The notes: generated by a model not told the origin, from the sequence alone. Shown: positions 35,562 through 44,033, counted from the stretch's first letter. The stretch: DNA of 64,000 bases from Nitrosomonas marina (GCF_900111605.1 NZ_FOIA01000007.1:50576-114575); one strand, 5' to 3'. Numbers and translations are program-made.

Positions 35562-36581
35562 ATGTCTACTATTGGTGATAACGCACGATTGCTTTCAAAT
35601 GACGTTCAGGCGAAGTGGCTGATTGAAGATTTTCCATTCCGCATTCAACTGGCAAGCGTATTCCCTTTTTGTCCGGTTGCCGGTGATGCACTGCGTTACA
35701 CTACAACACCGATTCTGCAGCCTGGAGTCATGATCGGATTTGAAGAAGGAATTGTTGAAGACACCAAGATGCCCAATGATCCAAGCCGGGTCTTCACATT
35801 CGCCGAGATTGCTACTCAGTTCCGGGTGGCATATAAGGCGCAGGATATTTTTTCATCGAATGTCAACGACCAGGTATCTGTTCAAATGGCGCTGGCCATT
35901 CGGGAACTGCTCTACAAGTTCTGGATATTGTTCGAATCGGGGGATTCAGCAAATGCCGGTGAATTTGACGGTTTGCATAAAATAGTCGACCCGTCGCGGG
36001 TACTGGATCTCGGTTTTCAACCGCTCACGCTGGAAACGCTTGAACAAGGTAAGGAGCTGGTACGCACCAACGATGGCCGGGGCACGGTACTGTTTACCAA
36101 CAGTATCGGTAAGCGCGCTATTCATGCGGCGCACTGGACGCGTGGGCTGACGCCGCAGTACACCGACATGATTTTTCCTTGTCCGCGGAATGAGAATCAA
36201 ATGGAACGTGTTTTAACTTTTGACGGCGCGCCTGTTTATATCAACGACCTGAATCAAAACTTCAGCGGCAGCCCTGATAATCCGTCCGGAGAGCTCGTAC
36301 ATGAAAATCCTCAGATACTTGGCAGTCCGGGCGTAGGTGTCAATATATGGTTTTTTTCATTGGGTGAAAACAACCTGCATGGCATGACGCCCGCGGCGCT
36401 GGATACGGGACTGTTCGTGACACGTTCGACAATGCTGCCGGATGGGTCCACGCTGGTTTATCACGTAACAATGCCCGCCAGCATTGCGCTGGGCAGCGCC
36501 AGCAGTCTGGCTGTGATCAAGAACGCCGTGATTCCGGCACACCGCAGTCCATTGATTGACTTTGATATCCGGGGAGCATAA
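35562..36581 (+). CDS. HK97-fold-like shell protein (major capsid / encapsulin-like)
   Basis: 339-residue protein with the layout of HK97-fold capsid proteins. In order: a short N-terminal arm, a beta-rich stretch (ALRYTTTPILQPGVMIGF) and E-loop-like segment ending FTFAEIATQFRVAYKAQDIF, and a long spine-like helix VSVQMALAIRELLYKFWILF. ESGDSANAGEFDGLHKIVD follows, matching the usual GDG...FxGL of these capsids. Then come LTLETLEQGKELVRTNDGRG, MERVLTFDGAPVYINDLNQN, and a C-terminal sheet region. It is assigned by this pattern, not by a database match. ATG 35562 follows a strong AAGGAGAT; the open frame upstream to 35388 has no ribosome site. No terminase, portal, scaffold or tail gene is nearby. 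It is followed after 2 bp by the metallopeptidase gene, suggesting a shell and cargo pair. Confidence 0.6.
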   Translation: MSTIGDNARLLSNDVQAKWLIEDFPFRIQLASVFPFCPVAGDALRYTTTPILQPGVMIGFEEGIVEDTKMPNDPSRVFTFAEIATQFRVAYKAQDIFSSNVNDQVSVQMALAIRELLYKFWILFESGDSANAGEFDGLHKIVDPSRVLDLGFQPLTLETLEQGKELVRTNDGRGTVLFTNSIGKRAIHAAHWTRGLTPQYTDMIFPCPRNENQMERVLTFDGAPVYINDLNQNFSGSPDNPSGELVHENPQILGSPGVGVNIWFFSLGENNLHGMTPAALDTGLFVTRSTMLPDGSTLVYHVTMPASIALGSASSLAVIKNAVIPAHRSPLIDFDIRGA

Positions 36582-36583
36582 CC

Positions 36584-37837
36584 ATGGCCGACAAATTATT
36601 GACCGAAAATTTTTCCGGTGCGCGCCTACAGGGCGCGGTTGCGCCAGGAATAAAACAGTCAGTGTTGCGATACAACAAGGAGGCTGTCAGAACACTGTTG
36701 CAACGCGCTCCAGTGCCAGTAGAATTCAAGCAGTCGGCGCAAAGCGACCTGCCTGGTCTGCTATTGTCTTATGCTCTAACAGACACATGCGCTGCTGGCA
36801 ATGATCCCTGTCCACATACGCTGGAAACAACGGAATGGGAATCGCCTGGTTTGTCAGCAGCATCGGGGAATAGAGACACAACGCAACCGTTTTATCTGAC
36901 CGATACAATGGTCAACCTGACTCTGCTGGAGCACGCTGCTGCAGGGTTGCAATGGTTCGATGCACGTCCATTATCGGCGCTGGTCACGAATACGTGTTTT
37001 CTCGAAGCTTGTTTTCCTTCGCCTGTGTATTGGTGCGTTCCATCCGGAAATTGCTCACAAAAATTTTTAAACAAAAGACGAGGTAAAGTTAACTGTAACA
37101 CTCAAGTGGTGATAAACATACCGAATACAAAATCCATTCCCATTTATTGGGTTCTCTTGGGATCAAACTGGACGATAGATAAATGCAATGAAAAACTTAA
37201 TGAAGCTAAGGATTGGTTTGAGAAATATTGTATTGAACTGGATCTGCGTAAATTGGATGTCGATAAAACGATTGCGGAGATTAAAAGAAAACATGCGCGA
37301 CAGAAGGCAATACAGGCATTGAAGAGTCAGAAAGACATTATTGCGAGTCTTGACGGTCCTCGAAAGAATCCGGAATGGCGTCCATATCATGATGCCGTGG
37401 TTACAATTTACAAACGTATGTGGCGGCATCTAAAAAAGACTGGTATATATGTTTTTTTCGTTGATGAATATAAAGCTATCAAATCTTACGATCGTATTGT
37501 AAAAGCTTCGGCAAATATGGGGAAGCTTCCGGTAATTCTGATAAGTAGCAAAGACATGAATGCTGAAAATGTTGCAACACATGAGTTAATTCATGCTTTT
37601 GGTAAAACTTGGTACAAGCACGAAGGCGGTGAAGAGTACAAGGATTTAAGTGGGGAAGATTATAAAGGAATGCCTTTGACCAGCCCTTGGAAAACACACC
37701 GCGATCTTACTTGGGAGCATGGAGATTGCGACAATGATATGGGGAATTGGCTGGGCGGAGGAAATCCTTATGAGTATTTTTTGGACTGGTCTGCCTACAA
37801 AGAATTTGTAAAGTGTAGGTCGATTAATACGAAATAG
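36584..37837 (+). CDS. Two-part protein: unknown N-terminal domain plus zinc metallopeptidase (HELIH)
   Basis: 417 residues. Residues 1 to about 155 are an unrecognised domain with several Cys and no signal peptide or membrane helix. The C-terminal half is Lys-rich, with a helical stretch and the zinc motif HELIHAFG at about 333-340. This is metzincin-like (HExxHxxG), but the third ligand position is Trp; the later His in WYKHEGG or Asp/Glu in EHGDCDND could serve. Base composition changes at the same boundary: hand counts of 60-base rows fall from about 53% GC (36661, 36781) to about 35% (37081, 37201) and 27% (37441). The start is 2 bp after the shell gene stop, with GGGGAG seven bases before ATG, so it is translationally coupled. 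Peptidase cargo of a shell, or a toxin with an exchanged C-terminus, are both possible. Confidence 0.62.
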   Translation: MADKLLTENFSGARLQGAVAPGIKQSVLRYNKEAVRTLLQRAPVPVEFKQSAQSDLPGLLLSYALTDTCAAGNDPCPHTLETTEWESPGLSAASGNRDTTQPFYLTDTMVNLTLLEHAAAGLQWFDARPLSALVTNTCFLEACFPSPVYWCVPSGNCSQKFLNKRRGKVNCNTQVVINIPNTKSIPIYWVLLGSNWTIDKCNEKLNEAKDWFEKYCIELDLRKLDVDKTIAEIKRKHARQKAIQALKSQKDIIASLDGPRKNPEWRPYHDAVVTIYKRMWRHLKKTGIYVFFVDEYKAIKSYDRIVKASANMGKLPVILISSKDMNAENVATHELIHAFGKTWYKHEGGEEYKDLSGEDYKGMPLTSPWKTHRDLTWEHGDCDNDMGNWLGGGNPYEYFLDWSAYKEFVKCRSINTK

Positions 37838-37894
37838 TAAAATAAGACTGTTTCATCAGTCATGTATCGCTATATGCAAGATTGCCTTATTGTT

Positions 37895-38524
37895 CTAATC
37901 CATAACAAATTCCAGACCTTCAATTAACACAGCGGCAAAAACAAGTGGTTTTTCTCCAACAGATTGCAGTGCATGCACCGATCCGGCGGGCCGGTGTATG
38001 CAATCGCCCGGGTAATAGATGGTGCCGTTGATTTCTTTCATCTGGCCCTGAAGTATGAACGACCATTCGTCGCCCAGATGCCGGTGAGCGGCAATCATTT
38101 GACCGGGTTCGACGTAGACCAGCCCGCAATCGGCGTTTTCGGCAATCTGCGGCCCCCCATCAAAATGGTATAAATGCGTGCCGGGAAAGGCGTTAAGCTG
38201 CCAGGTTTCTGCTGACACATGGTTCAGAGTGGATAAATGTTTTTCGATGGTTGCCTGGTTCAAATCAAAAAAATCGCATAGCCGTTCTAGAAAACCGGCA
38301 AAGCGCGTTTCGTGCCGGACGGAATGCAGGATGCGCTCTCGCAGGTTTTGTGGCGGGGCCAGTGGCTGTTCCGCTTCTGCCAGCAATGTCAATGCATGCT
38401 CGATATCCCGCAATGCTGATTTGTCCTGAGCGGATGAGTCGATTTCAGCCTGCAGCGTTTTTGCGTTTTTTTCATCGAGCATGCCTAATGCATACTCGAT
38501 CAGTTTATTATCGTGGTCGGGCAT
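37895..38524 (-). CDS. Cupin-type anti-sigma factor (ChrR-like architecture)
   Basis: 209 residues. An N-terminal helical anti-sigma-like domain (IEYALGMLDEKNAKTLQAEI) is followed by a C-terminal cupin of about 100 residues. Cupin motif 1 is visible in PGQMIAAHRHLGDEWSFILQG (two His and a Glu) and motif 2 in CIHRPAGSVHAL. ChrR proteins bind and hold an ECF sigma factor and release it on oxidative signals. Unlike ChrR, the N-terminal part shows no HxxxCxxC zinc site. ATG 38524 has GGAG eight to nine bases before it and overlaps the sigma gene by 17 bases; GTG 38539 is the alternative start. Coupled translation with the sigma gene fits a partner-switch pair. Confidence 0.85.
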   Translation of the reverse strand: MPDHDNKLIEYALGMLDEKNAKTLQAEIDSSAQDKSALRDIEHALTLLAEAEQPLAPPQNLRERILHSVRHETRFAGFLERLCDFFDLNQATIEKHLSTLNHVSAETWQLNAFPGTHLYHFDGGPQIAENADCGLVYVEPGQMIAAHRHLGDEWSFILQGQMKEINGTIYYPGDCIHRPAGSVHALQSVGEKPLVFAAVLIEGLEFVMD

Positions 38525-39074
38525 GTGCTTTTTCTCCACTCGATTCCAATGCGCCGCGCAAATGCCGGATTGCGGCTGACAGCCTGGATTTCACTGTGCC
38601 GACCGGGATTCGGCATCGCTCGGCGATTTCCGTACATGTTAAACCTTCATAGTAACTCAGTACAATAACGGTGTACTGTGACTCGGGCAGTCGTTCGACA
38701 GCGGAACGCGCATACTGCCATTCGGCTAATTGATCCGGTGCCGGTTCGGTTGTCTGAATCGCATCGGATTCATCATATGCATCAGCCGAAAAAAATTTTT
38801 GCGTACGCGCAAGTTGACGCAGCCGATCGACCGCGCGGCTACGCACCCGCATCAGAATCCAGGTTCGGACCGAACTGCGTTTAACATCAAAATCACTGGC
38901 TTTGTTCCAGATTTCAAGAAATACATCATGAATCAAGTCTTCGGCATCTTTGCGGGATCTTAGTATTCTGTATGCAACCGCCAGCATTTGTGTCACATGA
39001 CGCTCATATAACTGCGCCAGCGCATGGTGTTCCTTGTTTGCCATCTGCTGCATTAATTGTGTGTCAATGTCCAC
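38508..39074 (-). CDS. ECF-family RNA polymerase sigma factor
   Basis: 188-residue extracytoplasmic-function sigma factor. Region 2 includes LAVAYRILRSRKDAEDLIHDVFLEIW and VRTWILMRVRSRAVDRLR, and region 4 includes LPESQYTVIVLSYYEGLTCTEIAER with the HTH IPVGTVKSRLSAA. The two regions are joined by a linker. Length is normal. It directs RNA polymerase to stress promoters and is probably kept inactive by the cupin protein encoded immediately downstream and overlapping it. I did not find a convincing auto-regulated promoter upstream. Confidence 0.94.
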   Translation of the reverse strand: MDIDTQLMQQMANKEHHALAQLYERHVTQMLAVAYRILRSRKDAEDLIHDVFLEIWNKASDFDVKRSSVRTWILMRVRSRAVDRLRQLARTQKFFSADAYDESDAIQTTEPAPDQLAEWQYARSAVERLPESQYTVIVLSYYEGLTCTEIAERCRIPVGTVKSRLSAAIRHLRGALESSGEKAHARPR

Positions 39075-39356
39075 AATGCATTTCCACTTCTATTGAATGA
39101 CAGAGCGCAACGTCCCTGAGCTAAAACAAACACGATCCTTATCTATATAACATGATACCGTTGAAGTCGCTATTTCGTATACTGATTTAACAAGTAGTTA
39201 CGTACACAAACAGTTGCCGGTTCGTATTGGAATATATGAACTGTGCTACTGGTTCTGAGTTGATTTAGTGGTAAACGCTTTGGTTGCAGCGCGTTGTTTT
39301 CAGTTGTGTCTAATCTGGGCTGAGATAGATACCGGAGTTGGTTAAGTAACACATAT

Positions 39357-40025
39357 TTAATTCCGATTTGATGAACACGGCGATGCTTTTGTCGACACTC
39401 CAAAACAGCAGTTTTTACCGCCTCTTACGATGCATGTTTTATGTTCAATATCGGCGTTCAGCAGGGAAGTAAGCAGGCTCAAATCCAGGGTGCAGACATT
39501 GTGACATTCTTCCGCGATTCTATGATAGACACAGTTGTTGGCAACGATTTCGGCATAAGAGTCAGAGTTATGTGCAGCGCTTGCATCATAGCCCAATTCC
39601 TGCATTATCGAGACTACTTCGTGGACTTTGTTCGTTAGTGAGGGGTGTTTGCCGACACGCCCAGTGAATTCCAGCGCGATTTGTTGACCTAGCTCTTCCA
39701 GGCAGGATTCCAGTTCTTTTTCACTCAGGTTATTTCTAAGCCAGCCAAGCAGGGTGCTGGCCAGCAGCGCGTAGTGTCTGGGAAAAAGTTCAAGACCGCT
39801 GGGGCTCAGCATATAGATTTTGCTGGGTCTGCCGCCTGTACTGTGCAGCAGGGTACTTTGAATAAACCCGCTGCCACCCAAGCTGGACAGGTGCTGATTA
39901 ATCGCATTGCGGGATATGTCGAGCAGGCCGGCCAATTCATCGATTGTTAATCCCTTGCGATGGTGAAGCAAGACTTTCAGCAGCGCCTGCTGACGCTGCC
40001 CTAAACTCGAAATCGTGGATATCAT
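39357..40025 (-). CDS. SufR-like Fe-S transcriptional regulator
   Basis: 222-residue DeoR/SufR-type regulator. An N-terminal winged helix (LTIDELAGLLDISRNAINQHLSSL) is at about residues 26-48. The central stretch RPSKIYMLSPSGLELFP is typical of COG2345 regulators. The C-terminus carries a Cys cluster (C165, C174, C178, C198, C206, C207). Spacing 165/178/206 closely matches the [4Fe-4S] ligands known for SufR (164/177/205 in the cyanobacterial protein). It should sense Fe-S status, iron or oxygen. A 6-bp inverted repeat lies just before its start, and two membrane-protein genes diverge from it. There is no suf gene in the window. Confidence 0.82.
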   Translation of the reverse strand: MISTISSLGQRQQALLKVLLHHRKGLTIDELAGLLDISRNAINQHLSSLGGSGFIQSTLLHSTGGRPSKIYMLSPSGLELFPRHYALLASTLLGWLRNNLSEKELESCLEELGQQIALEFTGRVGKHPSLTNKVHEVVSIMQELGYDASAAHNSDSYAEIVANNCVYHRIAEECHNVCTLDLSLLTSLLNADIEHKTCIVRGGKNCCFGVSTKASPCSSNRN

Positions 40026-40036
40026 GCTGTCATTAT

Positions 40037-40055
40037 AATGAATTTTTTATTCATT
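40037..40055. promoter_or_regulatory. Candidate operator of the SufR-like regulator
   Basis: AATGAA (40037-40042), 7 T/A bases, TTCATT (40050-40055): a perfect inverted repeat 12 bases before the regulator start and 110 before the divergent membrane-protein gene. Position and symmetry suit an autoregulatory binding site. No experimental support. Confidence 0.45.
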
Positions 40056-40165
40056 TTTTTTATTAAATGTAGAGTCTTGCAACTTTTAACATATAAATAT
40101 TGTAAAAGTGGTAATAGCTGCAGTATAGTATGCACTTTTAATTCTTTTGAGGGAGGTAAGAAAGA

Positions 40166-40510
40166 ATGTTGACCTATGCGATTGTCATTTTTGCTATAGC
40201 GGCTATCGGCGGTGTATTTATGGCTACCAAGGTATTGTCGGGGCAACTGGCGCCTTGGCCGTTATCGATTGTTCATGCGTTACTGGGCGCAACCGGCCTG
40301 ATTATGCTGATTATGATAGTTCTGGAGGGTTCCGCAGCGGGAGCGGTAACAGCGGCACTCGGGTTACTTGTAGTGGCGGCGCTGGGCGGTTTTTATCTGG
40401 CTTCGCTGCATATGAAACAAGTTGTTGCTCCTAAAAATGTTGTTATTATCCATGCTGGCGTTGCAGTCGTTGGCTTTCTTATTTTATTGAGTGTTTTCTT
40501 GGGATTATAA
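40166..40510 (+). CDS. Small inner-membrane protein, possibly regulated by the SufR-like factor
   Basis: 114 residues with four predicted transmembrane helices (about 2-22, 30-50, 55-80, 90-113), rich in Gly, Ala and Val. Three His are visible (IVHALLG, SLHMKQ, IIHAGVA), which in such small proteins may ligate haem or metal. The ribosome site GGGAGG is nine bases before ATG. I do not recognise the family. Fifteen bases separate it from the DUF2231 gene, so they form an operon divergent from the Fe-S regulator. Confidence 0.7.
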   Translation: MLTYAIVIFAIAAIGGVFMATKVLSGQLAPWPLSIVHALLGATGLIMLIMIVLEGSAAGAVTAALGLLVVAALGGFYLASLHMKQVVAPKNVVIIHAGVAVVGFLILLSVFLGL

Positions 40511-40525
40511 AAAAGGAACTTCATT

Positions 40526-40954
40526 ATGACACACCCCTTGCATCCCGTATTGGTTCATTTTCCAATTGCCGCATGGTTTTTTGCAACTATAGGTGATGTT
40601 GCCAGTTTGTATTACGGAGAGCAGGTAGGCTGGGTTGCTGGGGTGCTACTGGTCATCGGGGTGATTACGGCCGTTCTGGCCATGGTCGCCGGATTGTTGG
40701 AGCTGGCAAGAATTGATCAGCAAAGTGATGCCATGAAAATTGCCAATCAGCACATGATTCTGGCAATGGTAAGCTGGTCGCTCTATTCGATCAGTCTTTT
40801 TTTGCGCCTTGATGGTACAACACTCATGCAACCCAGTAGTGCCGCAATACTTTTTTCGATACTGGGATTAATATCATTGTGCGCTGCAGGGTGGTATGGT
40901 GGCAGACTCGTTTTTGAACATGCAATCGGCGTTCAGCAAAAACGGGATAATTAA
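40526..40954 (+). CDS. DUF2231 membrane protein
   Basis: 142 residues with four transmembrane helices. The N-terminal signature THPLHPVLVHFPIAAWFFATIGD, with three His, is typical of DUF2231. A further His lies in ANQHMILAM. The family is a predicted quinone- or haem-linked membrane protein found with cytochromes, though its function is not proven. The ribosome site AAAAAGGAA precedes ATG. It is co-transcribed with the preceding small membrane protein and ends 43 bases before the convergent dihaem gene. Confidence 0.82.
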   Translation: MTHPLHPVLVHFPIAAWFFATIGDVASLYYGEQVGWVAGVLLVIGVITAVLAMVAGLLELARIDQQSDAMKIANQHMILAMVSWSLYSISLFLRLDGTTLMQPSSAAILFSILGLISLCAAGWYGGRLVFEHAIGVQQKRDN

Positions 40955-40997
40955 CAGATCGTATCAAAAGTTAGATTCTTTTCCGCTGACCTGTTTT

Positions 40998-43900
40998 TTA
41001 CAGCGTCGGTGCGTCATTCAAAAACCAGTCGACTGTTCGGTAGACTTCAGTGGTATTACCGGCCATATCCTGAACCCGTGCGTAGATTTCCGTATCCGGG
41101 TCGCTCAGCGCAGCACCGAGATTGACGATGGTCACACCGTGTTTTTCAGCGGTACCGGCGAGATTGTTACAGCTGCCGCCGGCGCCCAGGACGCACACGA
41201 CCAGGCTGTTGGGGTCGATGCCGCTGCCAAGATCGACAGTGCCGACGCGTAGCTGCGATACGCTGCCGCTATCGGTCGATGCCAGATGCAGTGTCGGTTT
41301 CTGGGTATCATAGAGTTCGGTAGCGCCGCCACCCGGTGCACCGATATCGATCCAGCGAGACAGTGTCGCCAGCTCAATGGCGGAAATCGAGGTTGGATGT
41401 TTGGCGCCAAAATCGATATCATCCGAAAACTGCGCATCGGTGCGGTTATCGGTGCGCTGATTTGCGGCTTTCCAGTAGAGCAGACTGCCGCGCGAATTGA
41501 AGGCACGAAGGTAGCGTGTCAACTGCGGGCGCCTGAAACTCATGCCTGTAAATCCTGCACCTGTTGCGATTTGATTTTCCGGAGCAACGCAGCTCTGGTC
41601 TTTATCAGCAACCAGACACCACCAGGTTGTATTGGGCTTGTTATTTGCGCCGCCGGTGTTATTGAGCGCAAGTCCGCCCGCAGGTGAGCTGCCGCTGTGG
41701 CAGGCGACGCAGTGCTGGTCGAAAATGGGCTTGATATGTTGAGTAAATTCAATCTGGACGCCATAGCCCGGAACTGACAGTGTTTGAACAGTATCGCCAC
41801 TTTTCCCGATCAAAAATGGCACGTTGCCTTCACCGAGTCGTGGAATGGTATATTCGGGAGAGGCTGCGAAAGTGGTTTCGAATTGCGTGCGTCCCGGTCT
41901 GGAATGGACATGACAGCCATTGCAGGTTTTCTGTTCGCCGGGGCGCAGGCTTTGCCAGGTCTGGTCGGTATTGAGCGTGCGTCCGTCACAATCGATGCCT
42001 TGCATGAGGTATGGCATGTTGGCAGGCATACGCACGAGAAAGCTGGTATCGGGATGGCCGCTGGCGTCAATCGCACGGCTGCCGTCGGCATGACGGTTCA
42101 ATACCGGAAATTCACCAAGAATCGATACGCGCTCGCCGGCTATATTGGCAATCTCATTAACAACGTTTCTGTTCCGGTTGGGCATAATGCCCAGAATACG
42201 AACGCCGCACAGATCGTCGTCGGTGTAGTCAATGGTGTCGGTGCCCTGGAGATTGAACTGATGCTCGCCGAAGAAATGAATCCCGTTCTTGGGATGGGTC
42301 TCACGGTCAGTAATAGAAGCAGCGCCAAGCAGACCGAAAGGCGTGCCGGTTTCCAGGCTTGGATGACTGGTGCGCACATCCGCTCTTTCGATGATATCGG
42401 GATGGTCGACGCCATGAATATCGGCGTAGGGCACCACGGCGCGTCCCATGATTTCATGCCAGTCTTTTGAATCGACAATCATTTCCAGGTCGTCCGGGTG
42501 TTGAGACGGAATCTGTGTGGCGCGATAGAGCCCGACGTCGCACCCCGGCGTATCCATTTCCAGTGAAGTGATCAGATTCATTGCAACCCCACCTCCTGAT
42601 CCACTGGTAAAAGGAGGCGCGATTCTGCCAAGCGCTGAGAAAATCTCATGATGGGCCACTGTGCTGCACGCGCCTTTGCCCCATGCAACCATCAGGCCAT
42701 TATTCGGCAAGGCTGCCGGATGACCGAGTTTGCCGGCAAATGGCAGCGGGTCTGCGTAGTTCGGGTGCGTTACAGTTGGCCCGTTCATGGGAAAAGAAGG
42801 CATATCATCACTATGTGCCCAGGAAGCAAAATTAATAATGTCACGCGGTACAAAAACATCGGCATCGTTTGAAGCATCCTGGGGACCAATGCCCTCCTGC
42901 CCTTCAGGCTCCTGCATGACACCAATCAGTAAGCCGAGCCCTTTGTTGTTACTACGGTAATAGTCGGCAAACCAGATCCGTTCATCGGAAGTCTGGGTGA
43001 TAAAATGCGCCGCTTTGTGATCTGCTCCAAAGTAGCTTTTTGCATGATCCCCACTGTGCTGTCCGTAGATCGGGAAGTTTTCTGCACCATCGGGATCCTG
43101 CACATAAATATGGAACAGATTGTCGATCGTGGTATGGGTACCTGCACCATTATTGGAATAACGAAACGGGAGTCCGCCGAATATCTGCCAGCTTGAATAG
43201 GCCAGTCTGCCGTTTTTGAGCATAAATGGATGCTGCTCCTGAGACAGTGAATGATGGCTGGACAGGTCAGGGTTTTTACTATTGACATCCATGGTCCAAA
43301 TTCGGGTACCTTTCCTGGATTCGGTTGTGCCCCAGACAACAGTGGTGGTATGGTCATCTCTGGTCGAGGTAAATGCGATGCGTTGATTGCTGATGAACGT
43401 CGGACCGGAATCATAAACTCCCGGTGTAAATGGTATAAATCGTAATTGCCCACTCGGAATATGGTACGCATGTAGATGCGCGCCTGTTGTAGTCAGCAGC
43501 TTATTCGGGAAGTCATAATAGCCAAGATCCTCCGGTTCGGCATCCGGGTGTACAGCCTGTGAATGAAGGTGTTCCTGGTAAAATCTCAGACTGCCACGAA
43601 AAACTGAAAAAACGATAATTTCGGCATCGAAAGAGACAGCCGGATCGAGCGCGGCACAGGAATCAGTTGGGGTAGAGCTGGATGAACAGTCATAAATAAT
43701 CGTTTCGGCACCGTCCGGGTTGCGGTAGATCAAATCACATGGGGCACTGAAGTCGCCCAGAAAATTGGTGATATCTGGTAAAACATCATAAATATCAAGT
43801 CCGCTCATGCGCCGGGTAACTGTTTGTCGCTTGCCATTCAGGATAACATCGGCAGTTACATCCATTTCGGTTGTTGTGCGTTCACACCGCGAGTACACAA

Positions 43901-44033
43901 TTGCTTCCCCGGCGATAGCGTCTGTCAGTGCAGACAGATTCAACAATGCGATGAGCAAAGCAAACTTGATAACAGTCATGCTTGACCAAAGATGATTGAT
44001 GTCAGTCGCCGATTTTTTGTATCCTGATTTCAT
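40998..44033 (-). CDS. Exported dihaem protein resembling hydrazine synthase alpha subunit
   Basis: 1011 residues from ATG 44033. The secretory signal ends near DAIAGEA (about residue 42). The N-terminal two-thirds are beta-propeller-like, with PD40-type repeats (SGPTFISNQRIAFTSTRDD, HPFMLKNGRLAYSSW). Two haem c sites follow, CNGCH at about 704 and CVACH at about 775, the latter in the KPIFDQHCVACH context common to planctomycete-type cytochromes. The overall order, propeller then haems, and the extent resemble the HZS-alpha family. It is not evidence for hydrazine synthesis: the beta and gamma subunits are absent. A GAG ATGG ribosome-like site lies before 44033; alternatives are 44066 and 43979. 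It is convergent with DUF2231. Confidence 0.75.
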   Translation of the reverse strand: MKSGYKKSATDINHLWSSMTVIKFALLIALLNLSALTDAIAGEAIVYSRCERTTTEMDVTADVILNGKRQTVTRRMSGLDIYDVLPDITNFLGDFSAPCDLIYRNPDGAETIIYDCSSSSTPTDSCAALDPAVSFDAEIIVFSVFRGSLRFYQEHLHSQAVHPDAEPEDLGYYDFPNKLLTTTGAHLHAYHIPSGQLRFIPFTPGVYDSGPTFISNQRIAFTSTRDDHTTTVVWGTTESRKGTRIWTMDVNSKNPDLSSHHSLSQEQHPFMLKNGRLAYSSWQIFGGLPFRYSNNGAGTHTTIDNLFHIYVQDPDGAENFPIYGQHSGDHAKSYFGADHKAAHFITQTSDERIWFADYYRSNNKGLGLLIGVMQEPEGQEGIGPQDASNDADVFVPRDIINFASWAHSDDMPSFPMNGPTVTHPNYADPLPFAGKLGHPAALPNNGLMVAWGKGACSTVAHHEIFSALGRIAPPFTSGSGGGVAMNLITSLEMDTPGCDVGLYRATQIPSQHPDDLEMIVDSKDWHEIMGRAVVPYADIHGVDHPDIIERADVRTSHPSLETGTPFGLLGAASITDRETHPKNGIHFFGEHQFNLQGTDTIDYTDDDLCGVRILGIMPNRNRNVVNEIANIAGERVSILGEFPVLNRHADGSRAIDASGHPDTSFLVRMPANMPYLMQGIDCDGRTLNTDQTWQSLRPGEQKTCNGCHVHSRPGRTQFETTFAASPEYTIPRLGEGNVPFLIGKSGDTVQTLSVPGYGVQIEFTQHIKPIFDQHCVACHSGSSPAGGLALNNTGGANNKPNTTWWCLVADKDQSCVAPENQIATGAGFTGMSFRRPQLTRYLRAFNSRGSLLYWKAANQRTDNRTDAQFSDDIDFGAKHPTSISAIELATLSRWIDIGAPGGGATELYDTQKPTLHLASTDSGSVSQLRVGTVDLGSGIDPNSLVVCVLGAGGSCNNLAGTAEKHGVTIVNLGAALSDPDTEIYARVQDMAGNTTEVYRTVDWFLNDAPTL

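Noticed and set aside
35562..37837. Ordinary prophage
   Set aside because: No integrase, terminase, portal, tail, lysis or repressor gene is visible anywhere in the window, and no att-site duplication was noticed; a remnant cannot be excluded.
40953..41003. Bidirectional terminator between DUF2231 and the dihaem gene
   Set aside because: AACAGATC and GACCTGTT pair with one mismatch across a long loop before a T-run; too weak to annotate.
41784..42470. 228-codon forward open frame opposite the dihaem gene
   Set aside because: Opposite strand of the haem-binding region of a large gene with clear CxxCH motifs.
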